DNA of 64,000 nucleotides from Asparagopsis taxiformis (taxonomy: Eukaryota; Rhodophyta; Florideophyceae; Bonnemaisoniales; Bonnemaisoniaceae). The stretch spans positions 157,539 to 221,538 of the forward strand of contig JALQPE010001805.1 of assembly GCA_030407315.1 (NCBI GenBank), read 5' to 3'. Each line of letters begins with the position of its first letter. The first letter of the stretch is position 1. Positions 29,645-40,618 of this stretch are shown here, in pieces. The position numbers were made by a program, and so were the translations under genes. Below the pieces are notes generated by a model that was given only the letters and a program-made list of their open reading frames with translations, ran no database searches and was not told the origin of the DNA.

Positions 29645-31063
29645 ATGTCTCACCTCTCGACCATCGTCCTGCTACTCGTCGTGCTGCACGCAGCACACGC
29701 AGCCAACCCAGTTTCACAGCCAATCCTCCCGGGACGCGATGTGCACACCCGTCGCTACGCAAGCATCCCAGACTTTATGGGACAACCATCCGGCATAAAC
29801 GCCATCGTCTCCCAGGGACGCGATCTCTTCATCACCACCGGTACAAGCGGCTCGCTCATCTACCGCATATCCCGCCGGGGGCAAGTGTCCCTCTGGTTCG
29901 ACGTCGCCAATGCCGTGCTGGTGTCGACGGGACGCAACGTGGACACGACAAACTTTATTCATGGCGGACTTCGTGCTGTGGCATTCCATCCCAATTTTCG
30001 CCGCAACGGCCGATTCTACTGCTCATTTATGGAAACTCGTCCGACCAATTCCGCCGATTTTCGATACCTCTCCGACTCGCCCCCGGAGGAGGGTCGCATC
30101 GAGGCAGATAGTGTCGTGGCCGAATTCACAGTCGTGAACGGTCGCCCCGATCCTATGAGCTATCGACAGGTCATTCGCGTTGGTATGCCCGTGTATGACC
30201 ATCCAGTCAAGCAGATGGTGTTTCGTGGAAAGTTCCTGTATATCGCCCATGGTGACGGTTCGGTGCAGTCGGACGTTGCTAGGGGTGGCCAGCGCAATGA
30301 TGCGTTGGGTAAGATTCTTCGTATCGATCCTCTGCAAAGGGGTCGTCGTCCGTATCGTGTTCCTAGGAGTAATCCGTTTGTTGGTAATCCCAATTTCTTG
30401 AATGAAATCTATGCTATTGGATTCCGCAATCCGCATCATCTATGCTTCAGTCGGAGTGGAATGCTGATTGTTGCTGATACGGGACGTGACAATGTTGAGG
30501 AAGTGAACATTGTTGTACCTGGTGGAAATTACGGCTGGTCTCAACGTGAGGGTACGTTTATTCACAAAGAATTTGGTGGATTGCTGACCGGTGTAGATCC
30601 GTTGCCGGCGGATGATGCACGATTCGGTTTTATCTATCCAGTGGCGCAGGTTGGACACGATGGAGAGGTCGGTGCCGGCTTCATCGGACAGGCAATTGCG
30701 GGTGGCTGTCCGGTGGAGAACGGCTCGGAATTGAGTGGATTGTACTTTTATTCAGATTTCCCTAGGAGTGGAAATCTATACTACTCTGAGCTTTCCGAGA
30801 TGCGTCAGGCAAGAACGGTTGGCAATCCAGGCGAATTGACGCAAGCAACGACGTTTATTGCAAGCATTTTATTTGACGACGATAACGATAGGAATACTCC
30901 GCCGATTCGACTTGGGAGTCTGGGTGATGTGCTCCGTCAAGATCCGTTCAAGGAGAATGAGGAGAGAGTGGACGTTAGATTTGGAAGAGGGAGAAGGGGT
31001 GAGATGTATTGGTCCAGTAAGAGGAACGGGTTTGTGTATTTGGTGACTAATTCGGTTGCGTAA
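29645..31063 (+). CDS. Secreted sorbosone/glucose dehydrogenase-like protein (PQQ-type beta-propeller)
   Basis: 472 residues, intact. The signal peptide is about residues 1-19 (MSHLSTIVLLLVVLHAAHA). The mature protein carries the blocks of the glucose/sorbosone dehydrogenase family in order: FIHGGLRAVAFHPNF, PVYDHPVKQMVF, IAHGDGSVQSD, NDALGKILRIDP, EIYAIGFRNPHHLCF, ADTGRDNVEEVNIV, GGNYGWSQREGTF and AIAGGCPVENGS. In bacterial members the same blocks hold PQQ and calcium at the centre of a six-bladed propeller and oxidise aldose sugars. Algal and animal HHIP-like members may instead bind ligands, so the substrate is open. Extracellular or wall location is likely. It lies in a three-gene family with 25414-26840 and 33538-35046. 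Confidence 0.85.
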   Translation: MSHLSTIVLLLVVLHAAHAANPVSQPILPGRDVHTRRYASIPDFMGQPSGINAIVSQGRDLFITTGTSGSLIYRISRRGQVSLWFDVANAVLVSTGRNVDTTNFIHGGLRAVAFHPNFRRNGRFYCSFMETRPTNSADFRYLSDSPPEEGRIEADSVVAEFTVVNGRPDPMSYRQVIRVGMPVYDHPVKQMVFRGKFLYIAHGDGSVQSDVARGGQRNDALGKILRIDPLQRGRRPYRVPRSNPFVGNPNFLNEIYAIGFRNPHHLCFSRSGMLIVADTGRDNVEEVNIVVPGGNYGWSQREGTFIHKEFGGLLTGVDPLPADDARFGFIYPVAQVGHDGEVGAGFIGQAIAGGCPVENGSELSGLYFYSDFPRSGNLYYSELSEMRQARTVGNPGELTQATTFIASILFDDDNDRNTPPIRLGSLGDVLRQDPFKENEERVDVRFGRGRRGEMYWSSKRNGFVYLVTNSVA

Positions 31064-32066
31064 TGCTGCGCGACATGTAGTATACGGTTGATGATGTATG
31101 GAATAAATTTCCACGTGTTTCATACGATTTGGTGAAAAGAATCGAAGTATTCACTCTGTCAGAACACCGAACCAAGTTGCGAGAACAAGCGCATGTTCCA
31201 AGTTGCGTCGTGATCCGTCCGTGCAGTCCTCTAGGGCATTACGATGTAACGCATGGAAGGCAATACGTATGACACAAGTCCGTTAAGCGGATGGTGGAAC
31301 ATGGGCAACAACTCTGTTGGAACGTGTGTGAGAAACGTTACGGGATACAATGCAAGTCGAGCATGAAGCGTCATGACGAAGCGGCTAGCGAATGTGCGCG
31401 TTGGGCACGATGGAAGTCGACACATAACACGCACGAATGATGGCACGCGTCCAATGTAGAATCGAACCATCGAAACGCGTCGCACCTGGGTCGAGCACAC
31501 GATACACGAAACAATTGAAGCAAGTCACGGGCGGGTCATATCAGCCCTCGGCGTCCACGTTGTGCCAAATCATAACCGATGAGGCAAGGCGCGTACAAAA
31601 GGGACCGAGACATGTCATCGGACCAATGGAACGCGGCGCGTCGGGGCACGAAAACGGAAAAAATTACACTTGCGTTTTTGATGTAAGCTCGTCATTTGTC
31701 GTGATGCTCCGGTTGGTGTTTTTCTCATCATGAGTGACTCAACGCCATCGCTGGCTGACATTGGTATGCCATTTTGTACCGACGCGCTCCGTGACCCGGC
31801 CCAATGTGTCTGAATCTCGACTTTGAGATCGTTTGTAAGTCGTGGCAGGATGTTATGTTATTGCATTGTAGCAGCTCAGTCACGCCTTCATCAGCGTTAC
31901 TACGTTACGCAAAAACTTTTCTCGTTCACCCGTTGATGATACGCGGCCATCTGCATTGATGCACGCCAATCCTCCGTACGCAAACGCTGTCGATCCTCCC
32001 AATTTGCGTCAAATTTTATTCCTTGTGATGGACAAATTTAGCACCGATGACTACACTCACCCGTAA
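31064..32066. other. Intergenic, no supported gene
   Basis: 1 kb downstream of the second propeller gene with no gene or repeat I can support. Confidence 0.35.
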
Positions 32067-32659
32067 TCATTCCAAATCTCCATCAATGCCTCCCGAAAAC
32101 ATCCATCTCCACACATCATCCAATTCCATTTCCTCGCTCTGCACGTATAAACCACCGGTTGCGCCAGTCACAATCCTTTCTTCTCCCATCAACCCTCCTT
32201 CAACCCATCTGCCCGTCACAAACGTGTTCAATTGCTGTCCAATTCCACCAAACACTCCCAGCCCTTCCTTTGTGCAATGGACAACGTCTTTGTTTCGTCT
32301 CTCTTGAAGCGCATTGTAATGTGCAGTCAGATTCCGCCTCCCCCGTATTCGCAAATTGCTCACCACACATTTCAGAGGTAATGAAATGGTCCAGTTGCGC
32401 CCAGCTTTCCATACTCATGCTTTTCTTCATGTCCGAACAAAGAGTTGAAAACCATGAGTTGTGTTGGTTTGCAGAGAATTCCCAAAATGAATCCGTATAT
32501 TGTGATATTGGGTTCGTTCTTCTCGTTTCTGCCTAGAACACGAAACGAGATGCAGATGAATTTGGAGACAACTGTGACTATCATTTTGGACTGGATATGG
32601 GTGCGGTGTGGAGTCTTCTCATGCGAAGCACATGAGAGATTTAATAGAAAATGACCCAT
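32067..32659 (-). pseudogene. Possible decayed dirigent/allene-oxide-cyclase-like barrel gene
   Basis: Minus-strand fragments in different frames read, in order, MVFNSLFGHEEKHEYGKLGA (around 32450), CGEQFANTGEAESDCTLQC (around 32360) and EERIVTGATGGLYVQSEE (around 32150). A strand-Gly-x-x-G-x-C pattern followed by V-T-G-A/G-T-G-x-Y is typical of the dirigent/AOC-like eight-stranded barrel. No single frame or clear intron connects the pieces, and the family match is from memory of the pattern only. It could be a broken gene or chance. Confidence 0.2.
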
Positions 32660-33537
32660 GGAAGGTACAGCATTGCATTGGGGTTGATGAGATTTCTATG
32701 GTTGTTTGAAACAACAGGTGAATGCAAACCAACGGTTCAAATGAGAATTAGTTGCAATTTCGAAATGTAGAGAGTGAAGAAGCTAGAGTTATCTGCATTG
32801 CCGCCCCAATAGGAATGCAGTCGGTTTTGCTAAGCATTTGTTACAATATCCACACAAACGGTCTTGTGCAACATTATTTGAAAAAGATGAATAAGCATCT
32901 CGTACGACCACCAGCAATGCTCCTTGCACGTTGACTAAATCGTTAAGGTCAGTTGCATCGATTCTTGTGACTTGACCTCTCTCGTCGCTCGCATCTCTTT
33001 GCAGCAGCAAATCTGACGATCACTCGTGACGGATTGTGATAATACTTGGCAGAATTCCAAGTACACCACTTGGATATCACCGATAGGTCGGTCTCGTCTT
33101 ACACCAATTGCGAACCGAGAAGCAGCAGACGCAACTACTCGCGTGATGTTTCTGTCACAAGAGCTCTTGCTTAGTCAACTTGACTTTCCAATGTATTCAC
33201 ACATCACGAACGGCTACAAAACTAAAATTAAAACTATTCAACCCACTTTCGGAACGGAGACTATCTACATCACACACCTCATGTATCAAATTGAATTTCT
33301 ACTTCTTGCAGTGCAATGCGAAATAGTGGCAGAGTTCACAGCCCATCGTTCTTTGGCTGATAGTCTAGTCGGAGAATACAGCGACTGACCAAAAAGATTC
33401 CTTACGTTTGCCAGACGAAAAGGAGTAGTTTAATAAGATATGTCCAGTGCATCCGCATACCTACTCAATGCCGCAGAATTCAATCTTCCCTACAAAATTT
33501 CTACATCTGCTAAACCTACGTGCTGAGATGAAATAAA
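32660..33537. other. Intergenic, no supported gene
   Basis: One 120-codon frame on the + strand (33026-33388) has no recognisable domain and no convincing start context; left uncalled. Confidence 0.3.
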
Positions 33538-35046
33538 TCATTCCGAAGGCCTCGTAAATCTTCCATTCTTCAGCTGTATCAGCTGCCGCTTGCGCCTACT
33601 CGTCACAGGCAAAGAGTTCTTTACCAGGTAAATGAGACTTGTCCTCTTGCTTGAAAAATACATCTCACCAAACGAACCTCTTCCAAATCGGATATCCGCA
33701 CGCGCTGTGTTTTCCATCCCCGGTTCGGACCGTACAACATCACCAAGATTCTCTAGAACAATAGGTGGAGTGTATGGATCGTCGTCATCATCAAACAAGA
33801 TTTGTGGCTGAAAGGTTTTTGCCTGAGTCAATTGAGAAGGATTACCAGTGACTTTAGCCGAGCGCATGTCGTCCATGTAGGAGAAGTATAGATTTCCCGT
33901 CACCGGGAAATCAGCATAGAAATACAATCCGTCTAGCGGAGATCCGTTTTCAACTGGACAACCACCTGCAATCGCCTGCGAGATTGTTTTTTGATCGCCT
34001 TCCCCATTGAAACTACCACCCTTAGGTCCTTCATGTCCAACCTGTATGACTGGATATCGGAATTCATTCAAGGAATCGTTTGCTGGAAGGGGCGCAATTC
34101 CGTTTTCAATTCCACCCCCCTCCATTTTATGTACAAAAGTTCCCTCTCTTTCAGCCCAGCCATAATTCGCACCGCTGACAACAATATTCACTTCTTCAAC
34201 GTTATCGCGCCCTGTGTCAGCTGCAATGAGCTCTCCTTTCGAGCTGAAGCAAATATGATGTGGATTACGGAAACCAAGCGCATATATCTCACTCAAGAAT
34301 TCATCACTTTTTGCAAAAGGGTTATCACGTGGAATTGTATATGGCTGCTTGCCGCTCCGAAGAGGTTTTATGCGTAGAATCTTTCCAAGACCATCATTCT
34401 TTTGTCCACCACCCGCAATTGCTGATTGTACGGACCCATCTCCATGGCTGATGTACAACAGTTGTCCCTGGAAAGCAATCTGCTTGATGGGATGGTCATA
34501 AACAGGCATCCCGATACGAATCACTTGACGGTAACTCATAGGGTCGACCATTTTTGTCGTCGAATTATATTTCCATTCAACGACGACACTGTCAGCAGGG
34601 ATTGGGTTCTCGACATCGGAGAGATATTCAAAGTTCTCGGGGTCCTCTGGGCGGGTCTCCATGTAAGACGTGTAAATGAAGCCGTTTCGGGAGAATTGAG
34701 GATGAAAGGCTAGGGAACGAAGCCCACCGTGGATAAAATTTGTATCATCCACGGATCGATTTGTGGCAATTTTCACAGCGCGCTGCACGTCGAACCAGAG
34801 GTTGACCTTACCAAATCTCGTCACACGATAAATTTTTGAGCCGCTCGTGTCCGTCGAGACGTACAAATTGTACCCTCGTCGGACCATCGCATTAATGCGA
34901 GGAGTTTTCCCATCTTCTCGCGGTATTTGCGCAAATCTTCTCACGAACACGTACCCGGCATTTCGAATAATTGGCGTCGATACTGGATTTGCAGCCAACG
35001 ATAAAGTCAAGAGCGACACGATGATACCCAATGTAAGCTTTATCAT
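33538..35046 (-). CDS. Secreted sorbosone/glucose dehydrogenase-like protein, third paralogue
   Basis: 502 residues, intact and in opposite orientation to its two relatives. The signal peptide is MIKLTLGIIVSLLTLSLA. It keeps the family blocks FIHGGLRSLAFHPQF, ISHGDGSVQSA, DGLGKILRIKP, EIYALGFRNPHHICF, ADTGRDNVEEVNIV, GANYGWAEREGTF and AIAGGCPVENGS. It differs by a roughly 12-residue insertion before the ISQAIAGG block (about residues 348-360) and by a basic C-terminal extension of some 25 residues (SRRKRQLIQLKNGRFTRPSE) that the 472-residue copy lacks. It is clearly more diverged than the other two are from each other. Extracellular beta-propeller; activity uncertain. Confidence 0.85.
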   Translation of the reverse strand: MIKLTLGIIVSLLTLSLAANPVSTPIIRNAGYVFVRRFAQIPREDGKTPRINAMVRRGYNLYVSTDTSGSKIYRVTRFGKVNLWFDVQRAVKIATNRSVDDTNFIHGGLRSLAFHPQFSRNGFIYTSYMETRPEDPENFEYLSDVENPIPADSVVVEWKYNSTTKMVDPMSYRQVIRIGMPVYDHPIKQIAFQGQLLYISHGDGSVQSAIAGGGQKNDGLGKILRIKPLRSGKQPYTIPRDNPFAKSDEFLSEIYALGFRNPHHICFSSKGELIAADTGRDNVEEVNIVVSGANYGWAEREGTFVHKMEGGGIENGIAPLPANDSLNEFRYPVIQVGHEGPKGGSFNGEGDQKTISQAIAGGCPVENGSPLDGLYFYADFPVTGNLYFSYMDDMRSAKVTGNPSQLTQAKTFQPQILFDDDDDPYTPPIVLENLGDVVRSEPGMENTARADIRFGRGSFGEMYFSSKRTSLIYLVKNSLPVTSRRKRQLIQLKNGRFTRPSE

Positions 35047-35137
35047 TATTCTTGCAACGACAACGGTACGTAGTTTGGTGAATTGATAACGCGGAACATG
35101 AAATTGTGCTCGGCATCAACTGTCACTACATTTCGCG

Positions 35138-35144
35138 TTTTATA
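35138..35144 (-). promoter_or_regulatory. TATA box of third sugar-dehydrogenase-like gene
   Basis: TATAAAA on the minus strand, about 92 bp upstream of the ATG at 35046. Confidence 0.6.
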
Positions 35145-35660
35145 GCCACCATGAGCGAAACATACCCTTCACCTTGAGTGGCGCTTTAGCTCCACTCATT
35201 TGGTGTCATTGCTGCTTTGCAACAGGAGTATTCCCATCACAACTACCTCTGAAAGAAGACAAGATGTCATGGCGATGTAGGCACAATGTTTGAAGAGCTG
35301 AATACAGAGAATACTGTTGGTGAGGATGTACCACGACAATTGGGCTGCGGGGCTCGACCGAGCGGTCAAATCTGGTAAGGGTACGTTGAATGCTCAAACA
35401 AGAGGTCGGACGAGCTGGAAAACGAGTACGTCTTGTAGTTGCGTGTAGAACTTCCACAACACCTCTAAGAATAAAGTGAAACTTGTTCAACCTAATGTTT
35501 ACAGTTGATCGAGTATCATACAGGGACGTCTTTTTGTTGTTTCTAAAGGTGTTCTTCGAGGACCTAACCGGTGCGATGGGTTGCGCAATGACAAAGGAAA
35601 TTCAAGGTGGTATGTGTACACGTGGACGTCTGTTGGATCTCTATGATTCTATTCGTGAGT

Positions 35661-35733
35661 CGACCGGACTGTTCCGATATTGGAACGATCTGGCGTACCC
35701 CTCAGTACCCTGAGGGGTACCCCAGTCTGGTCG
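35661..35733. repeat. 73-bp compound inverted repeat able to form a three-way junction
   Basis: An outer stem CGACCGGACTG (35661-35671) pairs with CAGTCTGGTCG (35723-35733), with one G-U pair in RNA. Inside are a small hairpin TTCC-loop-GGAA (35672-35685) and a strong hairpin TACCCCTCAG/CTGAGGGGTA (35696-35705, 35710-35719) with a 4-base loop. The size is tRNA-like but it lacks the tRNA A and B boxes. Confidence 0.6.
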
Positions 35734-38641
35734 GACGTTGTGATATTGCGAAAATCGGCAGAATTCAGATCGATTGATACCAACATACATGCCATACTAC
35801 TGTACCTGCCATGCTCCGCTGGATGTAAGTGCCACCGGCCAAGTGGACAATAGCGAAGATGACACCTTCTTGTCGGTGCAGGCCCGAGTCATTTGGCCTG
35901 GCTGCAGCATTTGCTCGAGGCGTAAGCTCAGAATTAGGGGTACTGAGAAGTCTTGTCGGCATCACACGCTCTTCGTTTTCGACAACGACACCTGATCTGG
36001 TGGTCTCAGTTTGCTTCCTCTCGCAGCGAAATTTCACCCGGAAACTTCATGATGATGCCTGGGGACGGTTCAAATTGAGAAAAACTTGCTTCTCGAACTA
36101 GCTCTGAACTGTAAATGCACGTTACTTTACATTGTTTGGGGGCGTGTAACAATGCAACACTTATATGTCCGCCCTGAATTTGTGACACGTGAAACTACTA
36201 GATTGTGGCTGTCTGCAATTTGAGTTTGGACGTCAATGACTTGCAGTGTTAATGGAACGTTGTGCCTCCTAAATTCCACCATTTGGACTCGCAGATATGT
36301 TGAACGAGTCATCTACACAATTCTTCATATCAGCATGACGCATTGATGCAAATTCCACGTTTCATTCAGATATCTTCCGCAAGCGCTGCGTGTCGAATCA
36401 TGAAAGATTATCACTACCGTTTTCTCTCCAGACAAATTTGTGTAAACAATGCTTCAATACACGTCAAGTCGCACACTCTCCCATGTGTATTCTCTACTTA
36501 GCGTCAGACGTATTGTGCACAAGCTCAATGGCTATGAAACATTCGTGGGAAAGAACCACAGTTCTTCCTTTCGTGAGACGGTAACGTACGATATGTACCA
36601 AGAAGCGTCTGAACTTGTCCCATATATTTCAACGCAAACTCGAAGTGTGGCTTGGGAGAAATGATATCACTACAGTGAGTTTGAAACTGTCGGCCTCTTT
36701 GGTCAACTAGGTTGACTTTGCGCACCACGCAAGTAACTACACTGTGTGAATGCAGACAGCTTGGGTGATACGCGTGAAAAAGCCATAGATGCTCACGTGT
36801 GAGTTCGTTTTCGAGTTGAAGAAATCTTACAGTCTCTCGAAGGAAGCATATCATCATGTTGAGTAAGCATCTCCGTGCGAACACCTGGCATAACCTTATG
36901 CTTCCAGAATCAACTTCACAGGTAGTGCCCCTAGCGACACCAGGTCGCTGACGCCGAGTCGTGGAGCAGCCAGACGAGCAAATTGGTCACATAGCCCCAC
37001 AAACTGTCGCAAATAGCGCTCTTTCACCCTGCATCCGCTTTCGTTCTTTTGGCCAACAAATCCTGCAGTAAACTGCGTTCTATTCTCCCTCCGTCTAACA
37101 TGGTCCAAGTTTTGTTCTGGGCCGGAAACGGTATGATGGTGGTAGGGATGTTAGCCCGTTATTTTCATTGTGTCCACTGCGAGTCTCCGTGCCGGATGAT
37201 CACAACATCCACTGTAAGAGCACACATAATAGTATTTAATCAGCTCTGATCGTCGAGATCGGCGATTGACCTCGACGATGACACTCGGCAGGTATCTTCA
37301 CATTTTACGAACCGAACAATCGATCTTGCAGCGAACCCAACTCCTGGATTTTGAGAAGATACCTCGCCCGCTCGAGGTGGCGATCCCCAATGGTAGCCAA
37401 TACCAAACTCCAGATGAATGAATTGCAGCGACATCGAAATATGATAGTCAATGTGCACGCGTCGCAGTTGTTGGTGTTTTTCCTCAGCACGTTACACATC
37501 TCGTCCCGCAAGCGTCACAGCTAACAGAAGAGTGATTCGCGTTATTTTTTCTGGCTTCTGTTCCAGCTTTTTTGCGCCCACTACCACCCACAAGCAAAAC
37601 TCGCCATGAATGTCCGGTTCATTCGGACACCAAATGTCGATTTATGACCGCACTGCTGCCGCCACAGGTCGACTTGTACTGGTCGTTTCACTGCGCTGTT
37701 AATCGACAATTGCGCAATGGGACGTTCGGAAGCGCCCTACAGCTCATTTCTCAGCGACACACGCTATACCATATCCGATTTCGCTGCCAATGGCAGGGCA
37801 GCCAACGACCACTTCAAAGACAGTAGCGGCCTGCTACAGGACGCCTCGACACGTTCCACATCCGTTGCTGATGAGCATTTCGTCCCGTGTTCAAGTTGTG
37901 ATGATGGCAGCATGACGCGTCGCGCGCGCTCTCCGCCCCCAGTCAGGCTCATATGGCATTGCATGGACGATATGGTTATTCAGCACATGTTTAAACAGAG
38001 AACGAGCAGCGTTCGCTCACTGGCGCTGCTATCGACCCATGCCATGGTCTGTGGAATTTGTTGCCGATATTCGCGATCATGCGCTCCATAGGCTGGATGG
38101 CTTTCAGTGGCTTTGATCGGGACTTCAATGCAGCTGTTAACCTTTGCTGCATTTCACGCAGCGTTTTTCTTACATTCATGAGTCGTTGCGTATCGAGTCC
38201 AGGAGGAACAATGACAGATTAGAGACATAAATAGAAGATGGGGCGCTGATTGTGACGACGACGTTGGGGCAATTCGCCAGACGAGGACTAATTCGACTTG
38301 CGAAAACGGTCAGTGGAGAAAGATATGGATAAGTTATTTCATCACCATTATCAATCGAATAGACGCGAAACCGTCACAGATTTCACAAGCCCAGCATCTC
38401 AGGATACACACGCTCGTCACAGTGTATCAACAGCTGCCAGAACGGCTGTCCATGTTGGGAAACGCGACTGAAAGGATTAGCGCAGGAAGCACGCTTCTAT
38501 TTTTGAACTTTGTCCTTTGTGGACGGCGTATCCTCGTCTCAAAACGTAGCGCCAAAGGCGCTCGCGGAACGACGCGAAGTGCACCATGCGCATTACGCAG
38601 GCTCTGATAACTAGGAGCCTAGCAATTCTTCATCGTCGTTA

Positions 38642-38959
38642 ATGATCAATCCAGCCGACTCTTCGTACGCACTAACCGGCCATGCAGCCGTTGTGCGTTC
38701 GTATTTTTTGACGCCGCGCGCAGCTAAACTGATGAAGGGGCGCTCAAGAATTGTGAAACAAGTAATGATTGGCCTTCATGATCGGGTTGTTTCGCCGTCC
38801 TCGTCCCGAACGCTCGGTTCACGCACCAAGGCGAATACGGTTGCTGAAGTTGAGGAAGCACATTTTATCACGGATGAAATTGAAGCCGAGGTGACGATGA
38901 AGGTATTGTATGGATTATGCAAGGCCTTTTTCGCTTGCAACATGAGTTGCGAAATGTGA
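38642..38959 (+). CDS. Small hypothetical protein (weak)
   Basis: 105 residues from an ATG, basic in the middle (MKGRSRIVKQVMIGLHDR) and acidic afterwards (AEVEEAHFITDEIEAEVTMK). I do not recognise it. It ends 14 bp before a 28-bp hairpin (38973-39000) that could serve as a 3' structure. It may be a decayed exon or chance. Confidence 0.2.
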   Translation: MINPADSSYALTGHAAVVRSYFLTPRAAKLMKGRSRIVKQVMIGLHDRVVSPSSSRTLGSRTKANTVAEVEEAHFITDEIEAEVTMKVLYGLCKAFFACNMSCEM

Positions 38960-38972
38960 AATATGTGTACCT

Positions 38973-39000
38973 GGTGCCAAAGTTCTCCAACTTTGGTACC
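38973..39000. repeat. 12-bp inverted repeat with 4-base loop
   Basis: GGTGCCAAAGTT, CTCC, AACTTTGGTACC. One mismatch (G against T, a G-U pair in RNA). Confidence 0.7.
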
Positions 39001-39630
39001 ATCAGCGGCTTGATAGTTGATTTTCCCGCCTGCTGTGCCTTGGCGTGGGTATCTGAGTAAAATTCGGCATGGCGTTACCGGTCTGGCCCAAGCGAACTGC
39101 AACCTGAACTGATATCATCCCACCACCTACCGTCAAAAATCCCATAGGCACTCTTATCAATCTTGGGGCTTGAAGTTTGGCTATAATTTGTCCAAACACC
39201 GCCAGTACTGATGGGCGGCGAGCCGAAATGGTCGGCATCTAGCGCTGCCTCATGCACAATCCCTTTTATAATATCCGCAAGCTCAAAATGCAAGTAGGCA
39301 TGCCGCAGAGGTCAAAATACAAAGCACATTGACATAGACGCCGTCCGAGTTTAATGCAGGCCCTGATAATAACCAGCTTTTGCGTTCGCAAATGTACTTG
39401 ACGACGGCTGATGTGCTGGCAACTGCCAGATCTAACGGGCGGGCAGTACGGTCGCAGATACTGCACACGGTAGACGCTGGATATGCAATTGGTCGAGCGG
39501 GAGAAATAGTAGAAGAATTGGGATATTCAAATCTATCTGGGCTTAAGAGTTGCATGGTAACTTTCTCACGCTTACGAGTGATCTCGAGTCTCAGTGTTTG
39601 CATAGTGACACAGCCCATTTCAGAAATCCA

Positions 39631-40362
39631 TTAACGACACGATCCAAGATCCGCCAATGTCCCGAGCTCCAACTCCTTCACATCTGACAAGCCCAGAATA
39701 GACGTACTCAGCTCGCTATTCTCGTACACGCACGATTGAATTGCAGTGATCGGCAATGGCAACGACATATATGCTAGCGCTCCAGCGTCACTCGACACTG
39801 CAATCAGCATGGAGGTACGCGCATCAACCTCTCTTGGCGACTGCAAGCGGTAAACGACCAGAGACGGCAGCGGATCTCGATGCACATGACACAAACACAA
39901 AACGTAGGAATCTATAGCGGCGATATCAACCGCCACGAATCCCGACAATGCGACGCGTTCCAATCTCGATACAGCAAAATCCTGTGTTAATTGGGTGATA
40001 AATACGGCGTTCATTCGACCGCTAGTGGCACGTCCCACACCAGGAATGATCAGCCGATCATTGAAGGCCTCGGACGCCACCAACCACTCTGCCGCACGAG
40101 TGATACAAAGGTCCAGCAAATCGGAAAGCGCCTTACCGAGAGCTGTGGGGCGCTTAGTCACCAGAGTATCCGAGTCGAGTAGACCGGACAGTGCGCGCGG
40201 TCCGAATGAAAATGACCGCTTCTGCCATTTTGTCTCGCGAATGCATAATGGCTTTGGTTTTGTGTGTGTGCAGAGGGGCCTGTTGCACCGCAAGTGCCTC
40301 GTTCGCCGCTGGAGATTGACAATCTGCGTACAATGTACAGCTTTGTGTGGATGAATCGTGCG
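39631..40362 (-). pseudogene. Open coding-like segment without a start codon (possible broken or spliced gene)
   Basis: A 240-codon minus-strand frame has protein-like text from about its 55th codon, for example LSGLLDSDTLVTKRPTALGK, then ITRAAEWLVASEAFNDRLII, VALSGFVAVDIAAIDSYVLC and LIAVSSDAGALAYMSL. There is no early ATG; the first is at codon 118. Either an upstream exon is missing or the gene is truncated. A short upstream frame (DNDGYILALSVANPP, near 40385-40420) could be an exon, but I see no clean splice pair. The mix of helices followed by beta strands recalls large scaffold subunits such as APC4, only as a weak suggestion. It lies just downstream of the WD40 gene on the same strand. 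Confidence 0.35.
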
Positions 40363-40618
40363 CAAAGTCAGGGCGGATTGGCTACGGAGAGCGCGAGAAT
40401 GTATCCGTCATTGTCGGCTGGGTGGATGGGTGTAGACAAGATTGCTCATCATGGCGCCATTTGTGGAGGAGTCTGGTCGTGGAATCGGAGGTTGTTGCGT
40501 CGCGTGTGGACGTGATACGGAGGTTAGCATCGTCTTGGGCTCAGCTGCGGGATCTCATGCTCAACTGACTGGACTGGCTGTCTAGCTGACAAGGCCGTCC
40601 ATTTTTAATAATACTTTA

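Larger units (their letters stand above)
35145..39282. other. Gene-poor region
   Basis: 4.1 kb with only short frames. Two inverted-repeat structures are listed separately. A 105-codon + frame at 38642-38959 (MINPADSSYALTGHAAVVRS...) is the best coding candidate but has no recognisable domain. Confidence 0.35.

Noticed and set aside
29490..29762. Minus-strand Gly/Trp-rich frame over the second propeller promoter
   Set aside because: It overlaps the promoter and signal peptide of a well supported gene and has no recognisable domain.
33026..33388. 120-codon + frame upstream of the third propeller gene
   Set aside because: No domain, no signal peptide, ordinary composition; likely chance.
35661..35733. 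tRNA gene suggested by size and stems
   Set aside because: No A/B box, no 7-bp acceptor or 5-bp anticodon stem with a 7-base loop.
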